Origin: Whitmania pigra
Taxonomy: Eukaryota > Annelida > Clitellata > Hirudinida > Haemopidae
Assembly: GCA_021613335.1 (NCBI GenBank)
Contig: JAJTWR010000458.1
Span: forward strand, 712,001 to 776,000
Direction of reading: 5' to 3'
Length of the DNA: 64,000 nucleotides
Part shown: one piece after another, positions 1 through 14,600 of the stretch
How positions within the stretch are numbered: the first letter of the stretch is position 1
Layout: each line of letters starts with the position of its first letter
The notes under the pieces: generated by a model
Database searches by the model: none
What the model saw: only the letters and a program-made list of their open reading frames with translations
What the model was told of the DNA's origin: nothing
Made by a program: the position numbers and the translations under genes

Positions 1-622
1 TCGGAACCAAATACGGGCAAGAACGAGTGTTTCAACTCTTTGGTTCAGTTTTATTTTCTTGTATTGAAGAAGTTTTTTTAGTATTTATGTATTTATTTAT
101 GTATTATAATTTATGTATTGAAGAAGTTGTTTTAGTATGTATTGAAAAAGTTTTAGTTTGTTCTAATAAGGGCTTTGAGGTCTCTTTAGTTTAGCAACAG
201 AGTAATAATTTAATTCGTCTTTAAGCTGAAACTTCAGAATCATTGACCACTTCTTTGCAACATAAAATGCCAAACTCTCCGAGAGAAAAAAATTATGTTG
301 GCTTTAAAAGTTAACGACCGTAGAAAAGGTTGTCTTTTGAAAACACTTTTCTCAATTTGTGCATTGAGTGTCGAGAAATATACGTCAAAATCAATGGGTG
401 CTCAAAATACTTTTAGAGTAAAAACATGGAAAATTCTGCTTCACAATGTTTGAATTTTTGTCAAGATTTATTTTTAAAAATGAGAATAAGTAATAAAACT
501 TTAAATATAAAAATTTATTTATTTATTATTTGTTTACAATAAACAAATATAAATAAAATCATAATTGCATTTAAATGTTTTTATTGAATTTAAAATTAAT
601 TCAATGTGCTTGCACGATTCAG
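1..622. other. AT-rich sequence upstream of the first visible TIAM exon
   Basis: No exon, RNA gene or clear mobile element is visible here. It is probably intronic sequence of the TIAM-like gene, because the first recognisable exon at 623 begins in mid-domain-order and the usual N-terminal PH and coiled-coil region of this family is not seen. Confidence 0.5.
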
Positions 623-2633
623 TGACAACACGTGTCAGCTGTCAAAACTTCGTCTGGTTGACCCCAACATGACTTCCGTTTCATCTCCAAACTTTGTCAT
701 GTCTTCCATCATTAAGGTCATGCTGTCCAACAACCAGGTCAGATTTTATGCATTATTATTAAATATTGCAAGGTTGGATAATTATGTATATAATGTGCGT
801 GTGTGTAGTTTACACGACTAGATGATTAGGATGGAACTACTAAAAAATTCCAGCGCTTCACGTCATCACATAGCAAATATCAATCAATACCAAACATTTA
901 TTTATTACAACTAGAGATGATTTCACTGTTAAACAGAGTTACACAAGGTATGTTGTGATCTGTGAAGCAAGAAAAGGGATGGAAATAATAGGAAGCGCAT
1001 ATGGTCTTTTTGTCCAAGCCAGGGCTGGGCAAACATTTTATACGGAGGGCCGCATTGAAAATTTGAATTGAATTTGCTGTAATTGGGGCCGCGCATCTAT
1101 TTTATCCATTTCAGTTACACTATACAAGGCATAAAAATATTAATTAATGATAATAAATGTGAATTTGTCATTTATTTTACATTCATATCGTACTACACAT
1201 TACGTTACATTTAAATTACGACTGAATCAGTTTCTAATTTGGTAATTAGATTTTAACTATTCATAGTTATTTCAACAAACGTTTATTGTTACTTCCTAAC
1301 ATAATAAATATTAACAAGAAGAAACTTAATTTACGTACAATCTGACCACCGAGTACAATTATAATTAATGAGAAGTGTGTAACTGTTAACAATTTGCTGT
1401 TTATTATCCTCGTGACTGCATTCAAATTGCAATTAGTCATCACCAACCTGATCTTAGACTTGTTTATTTTCACTTCCGTCCTAATAACATAATTACGAAA
1501 TTGACGTTAATAAAATACACATACAAATCCTAGATTCGAATCAAATACTCTTAACAAACTTCAAAAATATAGCTAATCGAACCAAATTAACTTATTAATT
1601 ATTAATCGGCACCCCGTCATAACAACCCGGCGACAAAATAGCCCCGACAAAACAGCCCCGTCAAAACAGTCCGGCGTCAAAATAGCCCAAGACAAAATAG
1701 CCATGTCAAAACAGTCCCGACAAAACAGCCCCGTCAATACAGCCCGATGACAAAATAGCCCAGGACAAAATAGCCATGTCAAAACAGTCCCGACAAAACA
1801 GCCCCGTCAATGCAGCCCGATGACAAAATAGCCCAGGACAAAATAGCCCCGTCAAAATAGCCCCGTCAAAATAGCCCCCCGTCAAAACAGCCTAGTCAAA
1901 ATAGCGGTAGAAGTGGTTCTTTGTGGATTTGTTACATGTCCACATGAAGTGATGATAAGGTGGGGATAATTTATAATAAATAACAACTTGAAAAGTCCAT
2001 GTAAAGTGAGGAAGTAGACGGAATCCTAATAATATTTTAGACGATAACTCTTCAAACCACTAATTTCGAATTAAATTTGGAACCAGTTATCGGTTAATGT
2101 ATTCAACTCACAAAATTATTTTAAATACATTGACGGAGCTGTTTTGACGCGGCTATTTTGTCGGGGCTGTTTTGTCGGGGCTGTTTTGACGGGACTATTT
2201 TGTCCTGGGCTATTTTGACGCAGGGCTATTTTGACGGGGCTGTTTTGTCGGGGCTATTTTGTCGCCGGGCTGTTATGACTGGACACCTTATTAATCACCC
2301 CCCTGCTCCAAGCTATTAAGAAAGTCTGTTTTGGGTTTGACCACCTTGCTTTAACGACGCTTCAGATAATCAACAATCATAAATAATCATAAGCTTTACC
2401 GCATATTCAGCAACCCTTTCTCAGTTTGACGATAACACATTTACAATGACTAATGAATATTCAACTTCCAGCACATTAGCGTAGAGGTGAACGACAAGAC
2501 TACAGTTCGAGACGTCATTGAAGCTGTTTGTGGCAGGAGCAGACTCAACCCATCCGATCATTTCCTTCGAATGCACATGACCAGGGACTCTTACAGAGTT
2601 CCAGACAAAATGGTCTTCATCCAATCGGAAACT
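623..2633 (+). CDS. TIAM-like gene: Ras-binding domain exons
   Basis: Exon 623-737 ends in [10 protein letters not shown] and exon 2472-2633 continues [20 protein letters not shown], then [10 protein letters not shown]. This is the ubiquitin-like fold pattern of a RBD: strand 1, a turn, strand 2, then the TV..VI..VC helix. In TIAM proteins the RBD binds activated Ras and so couples Ras to Rac. The 1.7-kb intron between them carries a foldback element (1608-2287) and a hAT terminus near 1020. Confidence 0.75.
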
Positions 2634-5600
2634 GTGAGTTGTAATTTAATTTGTATAATTTGATTTTTTTAAGGCATTTAACTTATTGAGCTGCTAGCTA
2701 ATTTATACGAATTCTATGGAAAACGTAATAAGATGAAGCATTTAAGTGTAAAATTATTATTATTATTATTATTACCATGGTAGAATTATGAGTTCCTAGA
2801 GCTCTGCCAGAAGCTCATATTTCAAGTCGAACTTCATCGAAACGAGAGAGAAAGAGACCTGGGCATCAGAGTGGAGGCAGAACTGGCAGACGATATTGAC
2901 CAGGAAGACGAATTGTGTCTCTTCATCAGTGAAATCGCTAAAGACGGTCTTGCCTACAAGAAAGGTTGGATGCTCGAATTCACCATGGGACTTTAGATTT
3001 TTAACAGTGGGAAGAATTAAGAAAGTCTTTTGTATTTTAATGCTTTAGTGTAATAAAATAATATGAAGTAATCTTTTATATACTAAATGTCATAATATTA
3101 TGATTCAATGAAAATACTTGAAGTATGATGGCTAAAAGCAATTCAATATTTTAATTTAAAAAGGCTTGTCGGTTGGAGACGAAATTTTAGTGATCAACGG
3201 TGATGTGGTGAGCAGATTGGACATGGTTCACATCGAGGGAGTTTTACAGGATTCAACAACTCTTTTGCTTACCATACGCTCCTGTTCCATCGAACGTTCC
3301 CATTATTTTTTTCCTGACATCAAGTCAAACAATCTCACTTCTAAGTCACAATATGGAATTCCTGATTTTTCCAGAGGAAATCAAACCAGCCAGCCCACCC
3401 ATTCCCATTATTGCCCTCATCATTTCTATTCTTCTCAAGCACTTCCAAGCACCACCAGTTCTTACATGTCATCCTCTGGTCCCTCGTCTTCTTCCATAGG
3501 TCAGGCAATTCCACTAGAACCAAAGTCATTGGCCCACGGGGGATTTTCGCCATCTGTCGGATATGCAAGCCAATCAAACTCGTACATCGAAAAAATGATT
3601 TGTCCACCTCCTCCTAGTTTTGTGCCAATGTCTGACAAACGTATCACTGATCTCATCGTACCTGAACCCAACATTGGTTATCATCCAATATTTGTGTATT
3701 AATATTCGTATGTTAATATTTTACGTCAGTTCTGAAACTTAACTAAAAACTACAAACAATTGTAGGAAATTCGGACAAGTCACCAGACGACATTCCTGAT
3801 TTGTTGAGAACGAAGAAACTTAAAGATGAAGTCATGCACGATCCTGTCAATTCCCTTTTAAAGGTATTCATTTATATCTCTACACTTTACCGCCCTTCCG
3901 TTTCAGGCAACATTTAAAATAAATTCAGGGAGCCTCCAAGGTGAACCACATATGCCAGCTGCAGTACAATGCGAACGATGCACTTCATCAAGTGGAATCA
4001 TCCTCGGGCCTTACTCCTCCCCCACCCAGGCCTCTCTCAAATGCACAACACACGTGCAAAGTAGTCATGGAATTGATTGATACCGAGAAGCACTACATCA
4101 GGGTTGGTTCTTCCAACTGATCACCTTCGCATTTCGCTAATATCGATTCATCATTTTTCTATGTTCGTCTAAAAGTGCTTAAGATCTCCGTAAAGAAAAG
4201 ATAACCTTTAAATAATTGGATGTGTAGGCATTTGAGTAATTTGGTTTGAAAATAAATAGTAAATTAATGGCACTATTTGAGTTTAGGACATTTAATAACA
4301 TAAAGAATGAATTTAAAAATTAACAACATTAGAATTACTGTGAATCATTTAGACATTCAGCTTCAATTTGCGCAAAAATTGCATTGCACATTATGGTTGA
4401 TAAAATAACTGCATAAGTATACAATTGTAAAATGATCACATTGAAAAGTTGTGTCAAAATTTTACTGTAATTGTAACTGATGACTGGAAACTAGAAAGAC
4501 AGCATAATGTTAATTGTCACTTTATCTGTAACTGGAAAGCACTAACTGTAACTCAAACTCTAATTGAAAAGTCTTAACTGAAATAATACTAGTGCAAACA
4601 AAACGAAAAATTACTACTGATTAAATAAATTGAACTTTAAAATGTCTTATCTCAAAAATTCGAATTTTTACTAAAACACATTTTCTGAGCGACATTCTTC
4701 AAAAACTCCACCTAAACCTCAAAATAATCATTTTTAAATTCGTTTTATTCATCGTGGCTTGTATTATTGTCGAATAATGTAGAGTGTTATGTCTAATATA
4801 TAGTGCTTGAAATATTGCTAAAACATATCCATTTTTTATGGATAATTTCCTTACAAATTTCTTGCTGAAATTTTCAGCAATTAAATAAAAATAAAACACC
4901 ATTTGTAAGCAGCATACAAAATGTCTTAAGATTTTCTCTAAATTTGCCATCCCTAACTCTGTGCCGCTCATGGCAAAAGACGCATTAGCCATTGTAATGT
5001 TATTGTCACTGGCTGAAGATGGGTCACTTCATGTCCAATATAAGATCTCAACAAATAACGGCATCTTAACTCGCATGTACATCTCACTGACGAAAAGTTA
5101 TCACTCATGACTTTTGAGTAGTAGTATCCGTAATTCATCCCTATTTGTCATACTGCATCATTGTCTGAGCACCTAGTTAATTCACCTTACGACCCTTACA
5201 TACCTCCAAAAATATATTTATATTTATAATAGTCGTAATGTGTCGTGTTCGAAATCCAGCCTGCACTGCCACCAGCGTCCTTAGGAGGGAGCGCTATATA
5301 AATGGTTACAAGAAGCGCCTCTGCATATGGCGCTATATAAATGAGGTTACAATTACAATATATTTTGTATAATAGGTTGTTGCGTAAGTTTCCGCCGTTT
5401 TTTATTTAGTTTCACAGAGATTTCCCAAATACAAAATCATTTAACTCATCATTGGCTCAGTACACGTACTATGTAATCATCCAACAAAACGACGATGTCA
5501 ATGATTAAACTTCATCATTCAAACGAAATATTAGGCAAAGCGGCTACACATAAGTGCATCGATACTGTAGTGAATCAAGACTAAGTTGTCATTTATTATT

Positions 5601-8600
5601 AAAGTAAATTATCCTTATTAATTCTTGAATTCGCTTGGGCAAATTTAACATTGAAAATTGGCGTGCTTATCATTCTTTTCCGAAACATAAATCCACCATG
5701 ATTTTGCAACGGTACCAGGATTTCACTTAAAAAGATGATGATGATCGAACCTACTATGTTAAATGGCAAATTTAAAGGAGAATATATTAGGAAAATCCAC
5801 GCTTTTCACAGGAACCCTGCCTGTATGTGCTCTGCACAAGAATCGGAAAACCTTCTTATTTATTGGTGTACGCCCACGACAGAAAAACAAATAATCTTTT
5901 TTATCCAAAAGCACTTCAATAAAAATAATTAAAACCCCAATACTTCTTTCTTTAAGTGTCATCGCAACGCATGCTAGTCAATTAATACAAAATAATATTA
6001 TATAGCTAAATTATTAAATTTGTGATGAACCTAGACTTTGTTATTCAGTAACGGCTAAAACTCCAACAGGAAACATTTAAACTTTTGCGTCCGTGAAATA
6101 TCTATTTTTTTCATAAAAAATTATTCTCAAATTAATGAATTTGACTTTGAAATCTAGGTTGATGCTTAATTTAATCGAAATAATGCAACAAGAAGAGAAG
6201 CTGAAAGTGTTGTTTTCCACTGGAAAAAATAAAAAGAGTTATTGATGTTATTGTTAAATGAAAGTTCTAAACGAATTTTGAATGATTAACCGGATAAGTA
6301 AAACGAGATTAAATAATAGTAAATTTGTTTAATTTAATATTTGATTGTCTACGTTCTAATTGTAATATCAAACAATGCATTGCATGCGTCAAAATGCGTG
6401 ATTATACAACACGCCAACGGATTGTGGAACAAGGCAACGTTTTGTACCTAGCCTTTTCCTGTTTGACACGAGTTAGATGTGCTCAGCTGACAGCTTTTTA
6501 GTAGCATAATTAAATATTGCATTGGATAGTAGCTCGATAATGCACACGTGTCATATTAATGAAAATCTACCTTTTGTTACAGGACTTAATGAGTCTCATA
6601 GAAAGATATTTGGAGCCTCTGAGGGATGAAATGCTTTTATCTGGTGATGACATTGACCAGTTATTCGGAAACATTAGAGGCATCGTACAATTCCAAAAAC
6701 TGTTCCTCGCGAGCTTAGAGGAAGCCATTCAGACAATTCCTAATTTCGATTCTTACCATCAGGTGAGCAATTGATTTGAGTAAATTAATGTAAACATGTG
6801 AACATCGGAATCATTTCCCATATCCGTCGCCTTATCAGCTCTTCGATAGTTGTTATGCTGTTATACTATTCGTTCATATTTCCAAAATTTAAATTGATGA
6901 TAAGTAATTTGGTTTTGGCTTGTAATTATCCATTGAATTGCTTCCCTTACTTAAACTCTAAACAAGATATATTCATATTGCTTAGCATCTACCTTACAAC
7001 TTTCACACTGACCATTATTTAAAAAACTCAAGATTCTCAAAATACACCAAATCAACCACAACCATTCCGGCATCTCTCTGTACAAACTTGATCATTACAT
7101 GCTTCCTTACTTATATGTTATAACTAACTCATCACCAGTGTTGTAAAAATTACCTCATTTCGGTAACTAGTTACAAGTAAAAGTAATACCTCAAAAAGCT
7201 ACTTAAGTATAAGTAAGAGTATTGTCTCAAAAATTTACTCAAGTAAAAGTTAAAAGTTACAGCGTCTAAAAGTTACTTTTAAGTAAAAATTACAAGTAAC
7301 TTTGATGCCGCCATTATTGTGATCATACATCATTCCGTATTATTTAAAAGGAATTGTTTCTCTTATCGTTAAAACAATTACTGGTATTAACTGCTAGTAC
7401 TAACAGTCATTAAGTAATAACATTTGAACTAATGCATTCTTTTGGTGTTTTTTTTATTTATTACATTACAATCACAAATTTTTGTTAATTTTTAACATAA
7501 CTAAGTCCTCGAATAGTTTGTCACTCATTATGGTTCTTCAGCTGTTCTTTGTCATACCAGAAGAGCTGAATAAACGTTCAACAGCTGCACTAGCTGGCAG
7601 AGTTCAACTGGATAAATAATTTCTTCAGGGTATCGCTTCCAGTAATAATGTTCATGTCATCTGATCGGTCTCGAAGGTACTGCATCAGAATATCAGTTGA
7701 CCTTCTGCAATTGAAGAAACTGTCTTCAATACTGTCAGCATCAGATGAACGAGAGCTCAAAGCTCGTCCATCTTTGCTGCATTAGAAGATGCTACTTTGG
7801 CTACCAGTTTCTCATGAAGCTTGACAATCGTTGGCAACAGATATACCATATTCCTTAACTTCTGTTGGATGCATGCGTTCCACGTGCTTCTTCAAGTTAG
7901 ATGAAGAACCTTCATATGCTGAACATGTAGTTTTTGTTTCTGTTGGCAGAGTAGGCATGCATACTTATATGATTTTCCTTTGATTGAAATCTGAACATTT
8001 TGTTCAAATACGGCCACGGACTATCTTCACCCTTGTTCCTCTTATCTTCGCTAACGACATTAAAAATGGCTTCAAATGAATCCATACTACGATATATTAA
8101 ATCTTATATTATTATATGTATATAATATTATATATTAAAAAAGCTTCGGTATGACTAATCAACAATTTCCGATTTAAAACAAAAACGACCGGCGATAACC
8201 ACAATAACAAAAGAGCGATGATCGGGAAGGGGAAAGTTCTCGAACGAATCAAAGAATAACTATCTAGAATTTAAATTTTTTTTAAATAAATTAAACTAAT
8301 TTAAAATGTTATTTATGTTACTTTGTAACGTCTTGCGCCAAAAAGGTAACGAATTAAAAGTATGACCAAAAATAGTAATTTGTTACAAGTAAGAGTACAA
8401 AACTTTTTTTGTAATTGTTGCAAGTAAAAATTACCAAAAAATGTAATTAATTACAGTAACGAATTACATGTAATTCGATACTGCACAACACTGCTCATCA
8501 CTATATTCTTACGCACTACGATCCATCCCAAAATACAAATTATTCTTTACCAGATCCAACACACTACTTCATTCCATCACATGCTCTGGCCCTGAAATGT

Positions 8601-11600
8601 ATTCAAAAATCCCAGCCACAATATTTTTTCAATCGAACCTATCTTCTATTAAACGCAAGTTCAAACACTTCATTATTAACTTATAATCTTTTCGCTGACA
8701 TCTCATTCATGTTCACTCTCGGCCACAAAAAAATAGTCCCATAGCCACAATGGTTTTCAAATAAGGCATGGGTTGTCCAGAGAACGGGTTACTAAGGAAT
8801 CCCTAAGGATCAGCCCTTGAGCGGGCATAATTATGCTTTTTCATATTTATGTTGTTTATTTCTTGTTCTGCTCAATAATGCAAAAAAATAAATGAATATT
8901 TTGAATTTCATTTTTTTCACAGAATGCGAGTAATTTCCGAGAAGAGGATTTGAGGAGAGTTCTCACCTTAATTGGAAGTTCTTTCATGTATTATGCCCAC
9001 CACTTTAAACTGTACAGCTCCTTTTGCGCCAGTCATTCTAAGGCGCAAAAGATGATATCTTGCGGTTAGCCCACGTTATTATACGATTAATTATGCTAAT
9101 TTCATAAGAAAATAGTTTTAATTTTCAACTTTAATAAGCATTTAATGACGTCTAGCTATTTTATTAAGCTGTCACAAAGTGAGAGATTTTTGAAATCATG
9201 ACATTTCCAGAGGACAATTCGGTCCTCCAGGAGTTTCTGAAGGCACGTAATCCAAAGCAACAGCATTCCTCCACTATTGAGTCTTTCCTCATCAAACCAA
9301 TCCAGAGAATCCTCAAGTATCCACTTCTCTTAAAACAACTCGTCGAACTGACTCAACCACAGTCTGATGAACATCTTCATCTTAAAGGTGGTTGTTGAAT
9401 TCAACTTTTTTTATGGTTAACAGTTATTGGTTGTTTTCATTTTCGAGATGCAAGAACTGTTACAACTTAAAAAGAGCTTTAATTAATACGTCACTATTTA
9501 TTAATACCTTTTCCACAAAACAGCACATAAAAAGAAGGTTTCTCTTCAGCTCATAGTTCTTTGGAAATTTAGTCGCTTATTTTATACAAGAACGTCATTT
9601 CAGCATTTTCCAAGGGCGAGCCCCTGCACAGCTTGAGATGATGACTTTTTTTGCTTCTAGCCAAAATTTAGGGGGCCTTGCTTTGTTTGATTATTGATCG
9701 CCCAGCACGCCCTGAGTAATAATTAAATATCGTTCAATTAAATAGTAATTAAATATTATATAATATAATAACATAAATATAAATATAATAAAATAATATA
9801 TATATAATATTTTTTACGACAATTTTAATTTTGTTTCGTTATTTTTTTGTTTTTTTTATTCTTTGCATCAATTGTTGTGCGGATTTTTGTTGGGATAATA
9901 TTGTTTACCCAATAATAATAATAATAATATATTTTTTATAACATTAAAATGGAGTTGAACGAAAATTAATGATTTTCAAAATGTTAAACTTAAATTTCAT
10001 TTTTATCACAATTAACATGAGTTGTTTTGAGCCAGAAATCATAAATCGCGAAGTTTTTAAAAGTTTCTTCCTTCATTGTCTTTTCTCAAAATACTTTTCT
10101 GCTCACACCATCCATCATAGTCTCTTTTGTTTCCCAGAAGATGATATTCTCTTGCTTCCGCTGCTGATTCTTCGTTTTTATAATTGTTGTCACTTCATAT
10201 TCAAATAGACAAAAATAAATACAACAACTTGCTGGATAAAACATTATTACAAACATTCGGCGGAAGAATGTGAAGATTGACTGAAAAAATTGCGCTGCAC
10301 CCGAGTCTCTACTGAGGCACCCCGTCATAACAGCCCGGCGACAGAATAGCCCCGACAAAACAGCCCCGTCAAAACAGCCCGGCGTCAAAATAGCTCAAGA
10401 CAAAACAGCCCCGACAAAACCGCCCCGACAAAACAGCCCCGTCGAAACAGCCCGGCGTCAAAATTGCCCAGGACGGCAAAATCCCGTCAAAATGGCCCAG
10501 TCAAAATAGCCCCGACAAAATAGCCCGGCGACAAAATAGCCCAGGACAAAACAACCCGGCGACAAAATAGCCCGGCGACAAAATAGCCCGGCGACAAAAT
10601 AGCCCCGACAAAAAAGCCCTGTCACCAGGGTCGGACTGGCTTAAAAAACCGGCCCGGGAACTTTTATTTAACTCCTACTTTGATCAACTTAAACATAAGA
10701 AACACTAGAGTCTAAAATTTCTATCCACTATTAACTATTATAACAGCTTTTTCATCGTTTCACTAGTCGATGCTAAAACATCAATGATTTCATTGTTATT
10801 GATTCTTGGAAAAGAGTCTTTCTCACAGAACTTCAGCATGAATGATCGTAGAATTGACTGGTTCAGAAAATTTCTTAATCTGTTCAAAACGTATTTCAAT
10901 TTTGAAAACGACCCCTCACAAGCAACTTGTGATCAGGATAATGTCAACACAAATTTGTAAGCCAGATACAAAATTGAATAAGCAAGACTATGCAAATTAA
11001 ACTTCTGGAGAACAATAATAACAACAAACAATACTCAAAACGATCAAAGCATTCAAGCCACTAATTTCGAATTAAATTTTGATTCAGTTTCACAACATTT
11101 TTAAAAAATACTTTGACATGGAGTTATCATGGGGCTATTTTGACGGGGCTATTATGTCGCCGAGCTATTTTGTCGCCGGGTTGTTTTGTCCTGGGCTATG
11201 TTGTCGCCGGGCTATTTTGTCGGGGCTATTTTGACTGGGCCATTTTGACGGGATTTTTCTGTCCTGGGCTCTTTTGACGCCGGGCTGTTTCGACGGGGCT
11301 GTTTTGTCGGGGCGGTTTTGTCGGGGCTATTTTGTCTTGAGCTATTTTGACGCCGTGCTATTTTGACGGGGCTGTTTTGTCGGGGCTATTCTGTCGCCGG
11401 GCTGTTATGACGGGTCACCCTCTACTGATTTATATGCCACTTTGTTTTGGAAAAAAATTATATATTTATAGATATAGCTATACTTGTTTTGTTAGATTTC
11501 ATTTTATTTTTGCTAAATTCATTATGGTTTTTCATAAAAGATAATATATTTTGTGACACACTAGATGAATAATTATTATGGTTTTTCATAAAAGATAATA

Positions 11601-14600
11601 TATTTTGTGACACACTAGATGAATAATTATTATGGTTTTTCATAAAAGATAATATATTTTGATGAATAATTATTTTCGATGCACTGCTTTAACTGAAAGA
11701 GCACTTGTCTTTTAGCCACAAGTTTGCAAGATGATACTAATGTGGATATAATAATGTAAACGTTGTATTAATAAATGATATTTTGGGTCATAATCTCTTG
11801 TTTACTTTCATAGCTATTGTATATTAAACATTACCCAATTAGTGACCATAATAATAAATTTGTGATTAATGTTAAATGCAATTTTTAAAGTAATATATTT
11901 TATTGAAATGATTTAATAATTTCTTCATTTTTACAATTTATAAAATATTAATAGCAAATATAAAAAAAAAGAGCAGGATTGAAATTGCTTTTTTATTGGT
12001 TATGGAATTTTCGAGTCTTAACATTAACATTAAGATTAACATAACATCTATTGATTTTTGTACTACTTTGTTTTGTAAAAAAATATTTGTTTCATATTTA
12101 CTTTTCATTTCGAGTGAATGTAATTATTTTAACTTGTAATTTAATTATTTGCTATAATCTACATTTTATTATCCACCAGAATCTATTTTCTGATTCAACA
12201 TCAATTTTTGTTAATTTAAAAGAGCAAAAACGTAATTAATGATTTTAAAACAGACCTTATTAATAATATCGTTAAGGCCAGAATTTAATTAAAGTGGTAA
12301 TTGCTATTAAACTAATTAACTTTGCTTAGATGCGTTGCATGCAATGGAAGCAGTGGCTGAACACATCAATGAAATGCAGAAGATTTACGAGGAATACGGA
12401 GCAGTGCTTGAAGAACTTGTCAAACAATACAAACAACTCCACACCTCCTGCAGCAAAGTAAATTTATTGTTATTAAACAATTACATTTATTCCCGATTAA
12501 TCAGCTGTGCTGATATTATAATCACTCTCTGTCTCTTTGAATACCAGACACGAGTTACTTGGTACTTGTACTCGAGTACTGCTTTCAGGTATTTGTACCT
12601 CCAGAACTTGTTCCCGTTTTATTGAGAAGCATATTTGTGGACGCTTACTTGCACAATTGAATTTGTGAATTGAAACTTATCGAGATTAATTTAAATTAAT
12701 TATTTAATTGCATATTTAAGTTAGTTTGGAAGCTGATTGTGAGACGAGCGCTCACTAAAGGACATGAAACGCACAAAATAAAGTCATTCAAAAAGTTATA
12801 TCTACACTTCTTAGGTTTAATTTGATTTATGTTAAATTTATTACGGTTTTCCTTACAAGAGATTATATTTTGTGACGCACTAGCTTGTTAATTTTTTTTG
12901 TTGCGCTGTTTTTGACTGAAAAAGTGAGAGCTCTTCTCTTTTAGCCAGAAGTTTGCAAGAAGATAATACTAACCTGGGGTCCGCGAACTAGTAAGTTTTA
13001 GAGTAAGTTTATTAAGCAAGTATTCAGTTAACGGAACTGAGTAATCGAAGGTAAGTGTTTAAGAAATTGAGGTACTTAGAAAATGCAAATTGATATTTGG
13101 GCTTCTAAGTTGTTTGGATTCTCGTGTTTAAGTATACAACAATATGATAGCAACAAAATAAATTGCGCTGGTTATTGCAAGGTCTGGAATTGCAGCAACT
13201 CTTTTGGATACTGACTGAACAACACTGAAATGACCTGTGAATGTGCAAATCACTGAGACGCCAACATGCAATACCTATAAAAATATGAAATGGGTAAAGT
13301 ACTACAACCACGTCATTTATTGTCTATGATTTTAGGCAAACTCTACCAATTATTTCACGTTTAATGTCTTTGATGTATTAAATGCATGTCTCAAAATATC
13401 AATTTTTATTGGCGTCACGTACAGCAATTAACTTTGAAGACCTGCCAACATGCATGTACAACTACAGCATGACAAACTTGCTAAAGTATAAAGTAAAGAT
13501 AAAGCAAGACAAGTGTTGGATATGGGAAATGAAAAAATGGACATCGATGAATCCACACCAATGTATGGCCAATAAATGCCAATAAACCTCTGTGCATTCA
13601 CAGCAACCAAAGACGAATTGCTTTACATTGATTCCCCGAAAATCGCACGGATTCACATAAATCAACAGTGGTTCAGTGCACGTGCAATATCAGCAGCCAA
13701 AATGATGACGTCAATGCCGTCAACTTCAGAAGCATTCAAAACGAAATACCAAGCGAGGCAACAACATATAAGTTCATCGATATGTAATGAATCCAGACGA
13801 CGTTTTTAATTATCCAACTGAATTCTTGAATCCACTTGATGTTTCATGCAAATTTAACATTGAAAATTGGATTGCCATTGGATTATGATTCTTTTCCAAA
13901 ACATAAATTTACCACGATTTTGCAAAGGTACTAGGATTTCAGTGAAAAAGATAATAAACAATATCATCGAAGGTACAATTTTAAATATCAAATATAAAGG
14001 AGAGGTTCTGTTGCCAAGCAAAATTAGGAAAATCCATGCTTCTCACATGAACAGATAAATGTGCCCTGTCGGAAAACCTTCTGATTTGTTCGTGTACGCA
14101 CCAGACGGAAAAACTAAAAATATATCCAAGAGGCTGTAATAAAAATAATTAAAACGCCAATACTTATTTCTTTAAGTGGCACTGCAACGCATGCCGTGTA
14201 TTGGATAGCATCATATATAGAAGAAAAAAGAGCAGGATTGAAATTGCACTCTCATTGGTTAAGTGAGAAGTGTTGCTACATTTATCATCTGTTCTTACCT
14301 TTTATTTTATTATTATCCGATCTTTTTATGCCTTATGGGTACTTGGCACTTGTACAAGCACTCGAGTACCGATTTCTACTTATACTTAGACCTTGAGTAC
14401 TTGTATTTGGGGCTTCAGTTCCCATTTTATTGAAAAGCATGTTTGTTGACGATTAGTTGCACAAATTGATTTGGGAAATAAAACCTACCAAGATTATTCC
14501 AAACTATTTATTTATTTGTTTAGCAGAATGTAAGGCGAGAAAAACATTAAATCAAAAATTTAAAAAAATCTATACGTCTTTTTTTAATGTTCATTTTATT

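Noticed and set aside
10316..10625. CRISPR-like regular short repeats
   Set aside because: The words are contiguous and variable with no unique spacers, and they form the arm of a foldback element in animal DNA.
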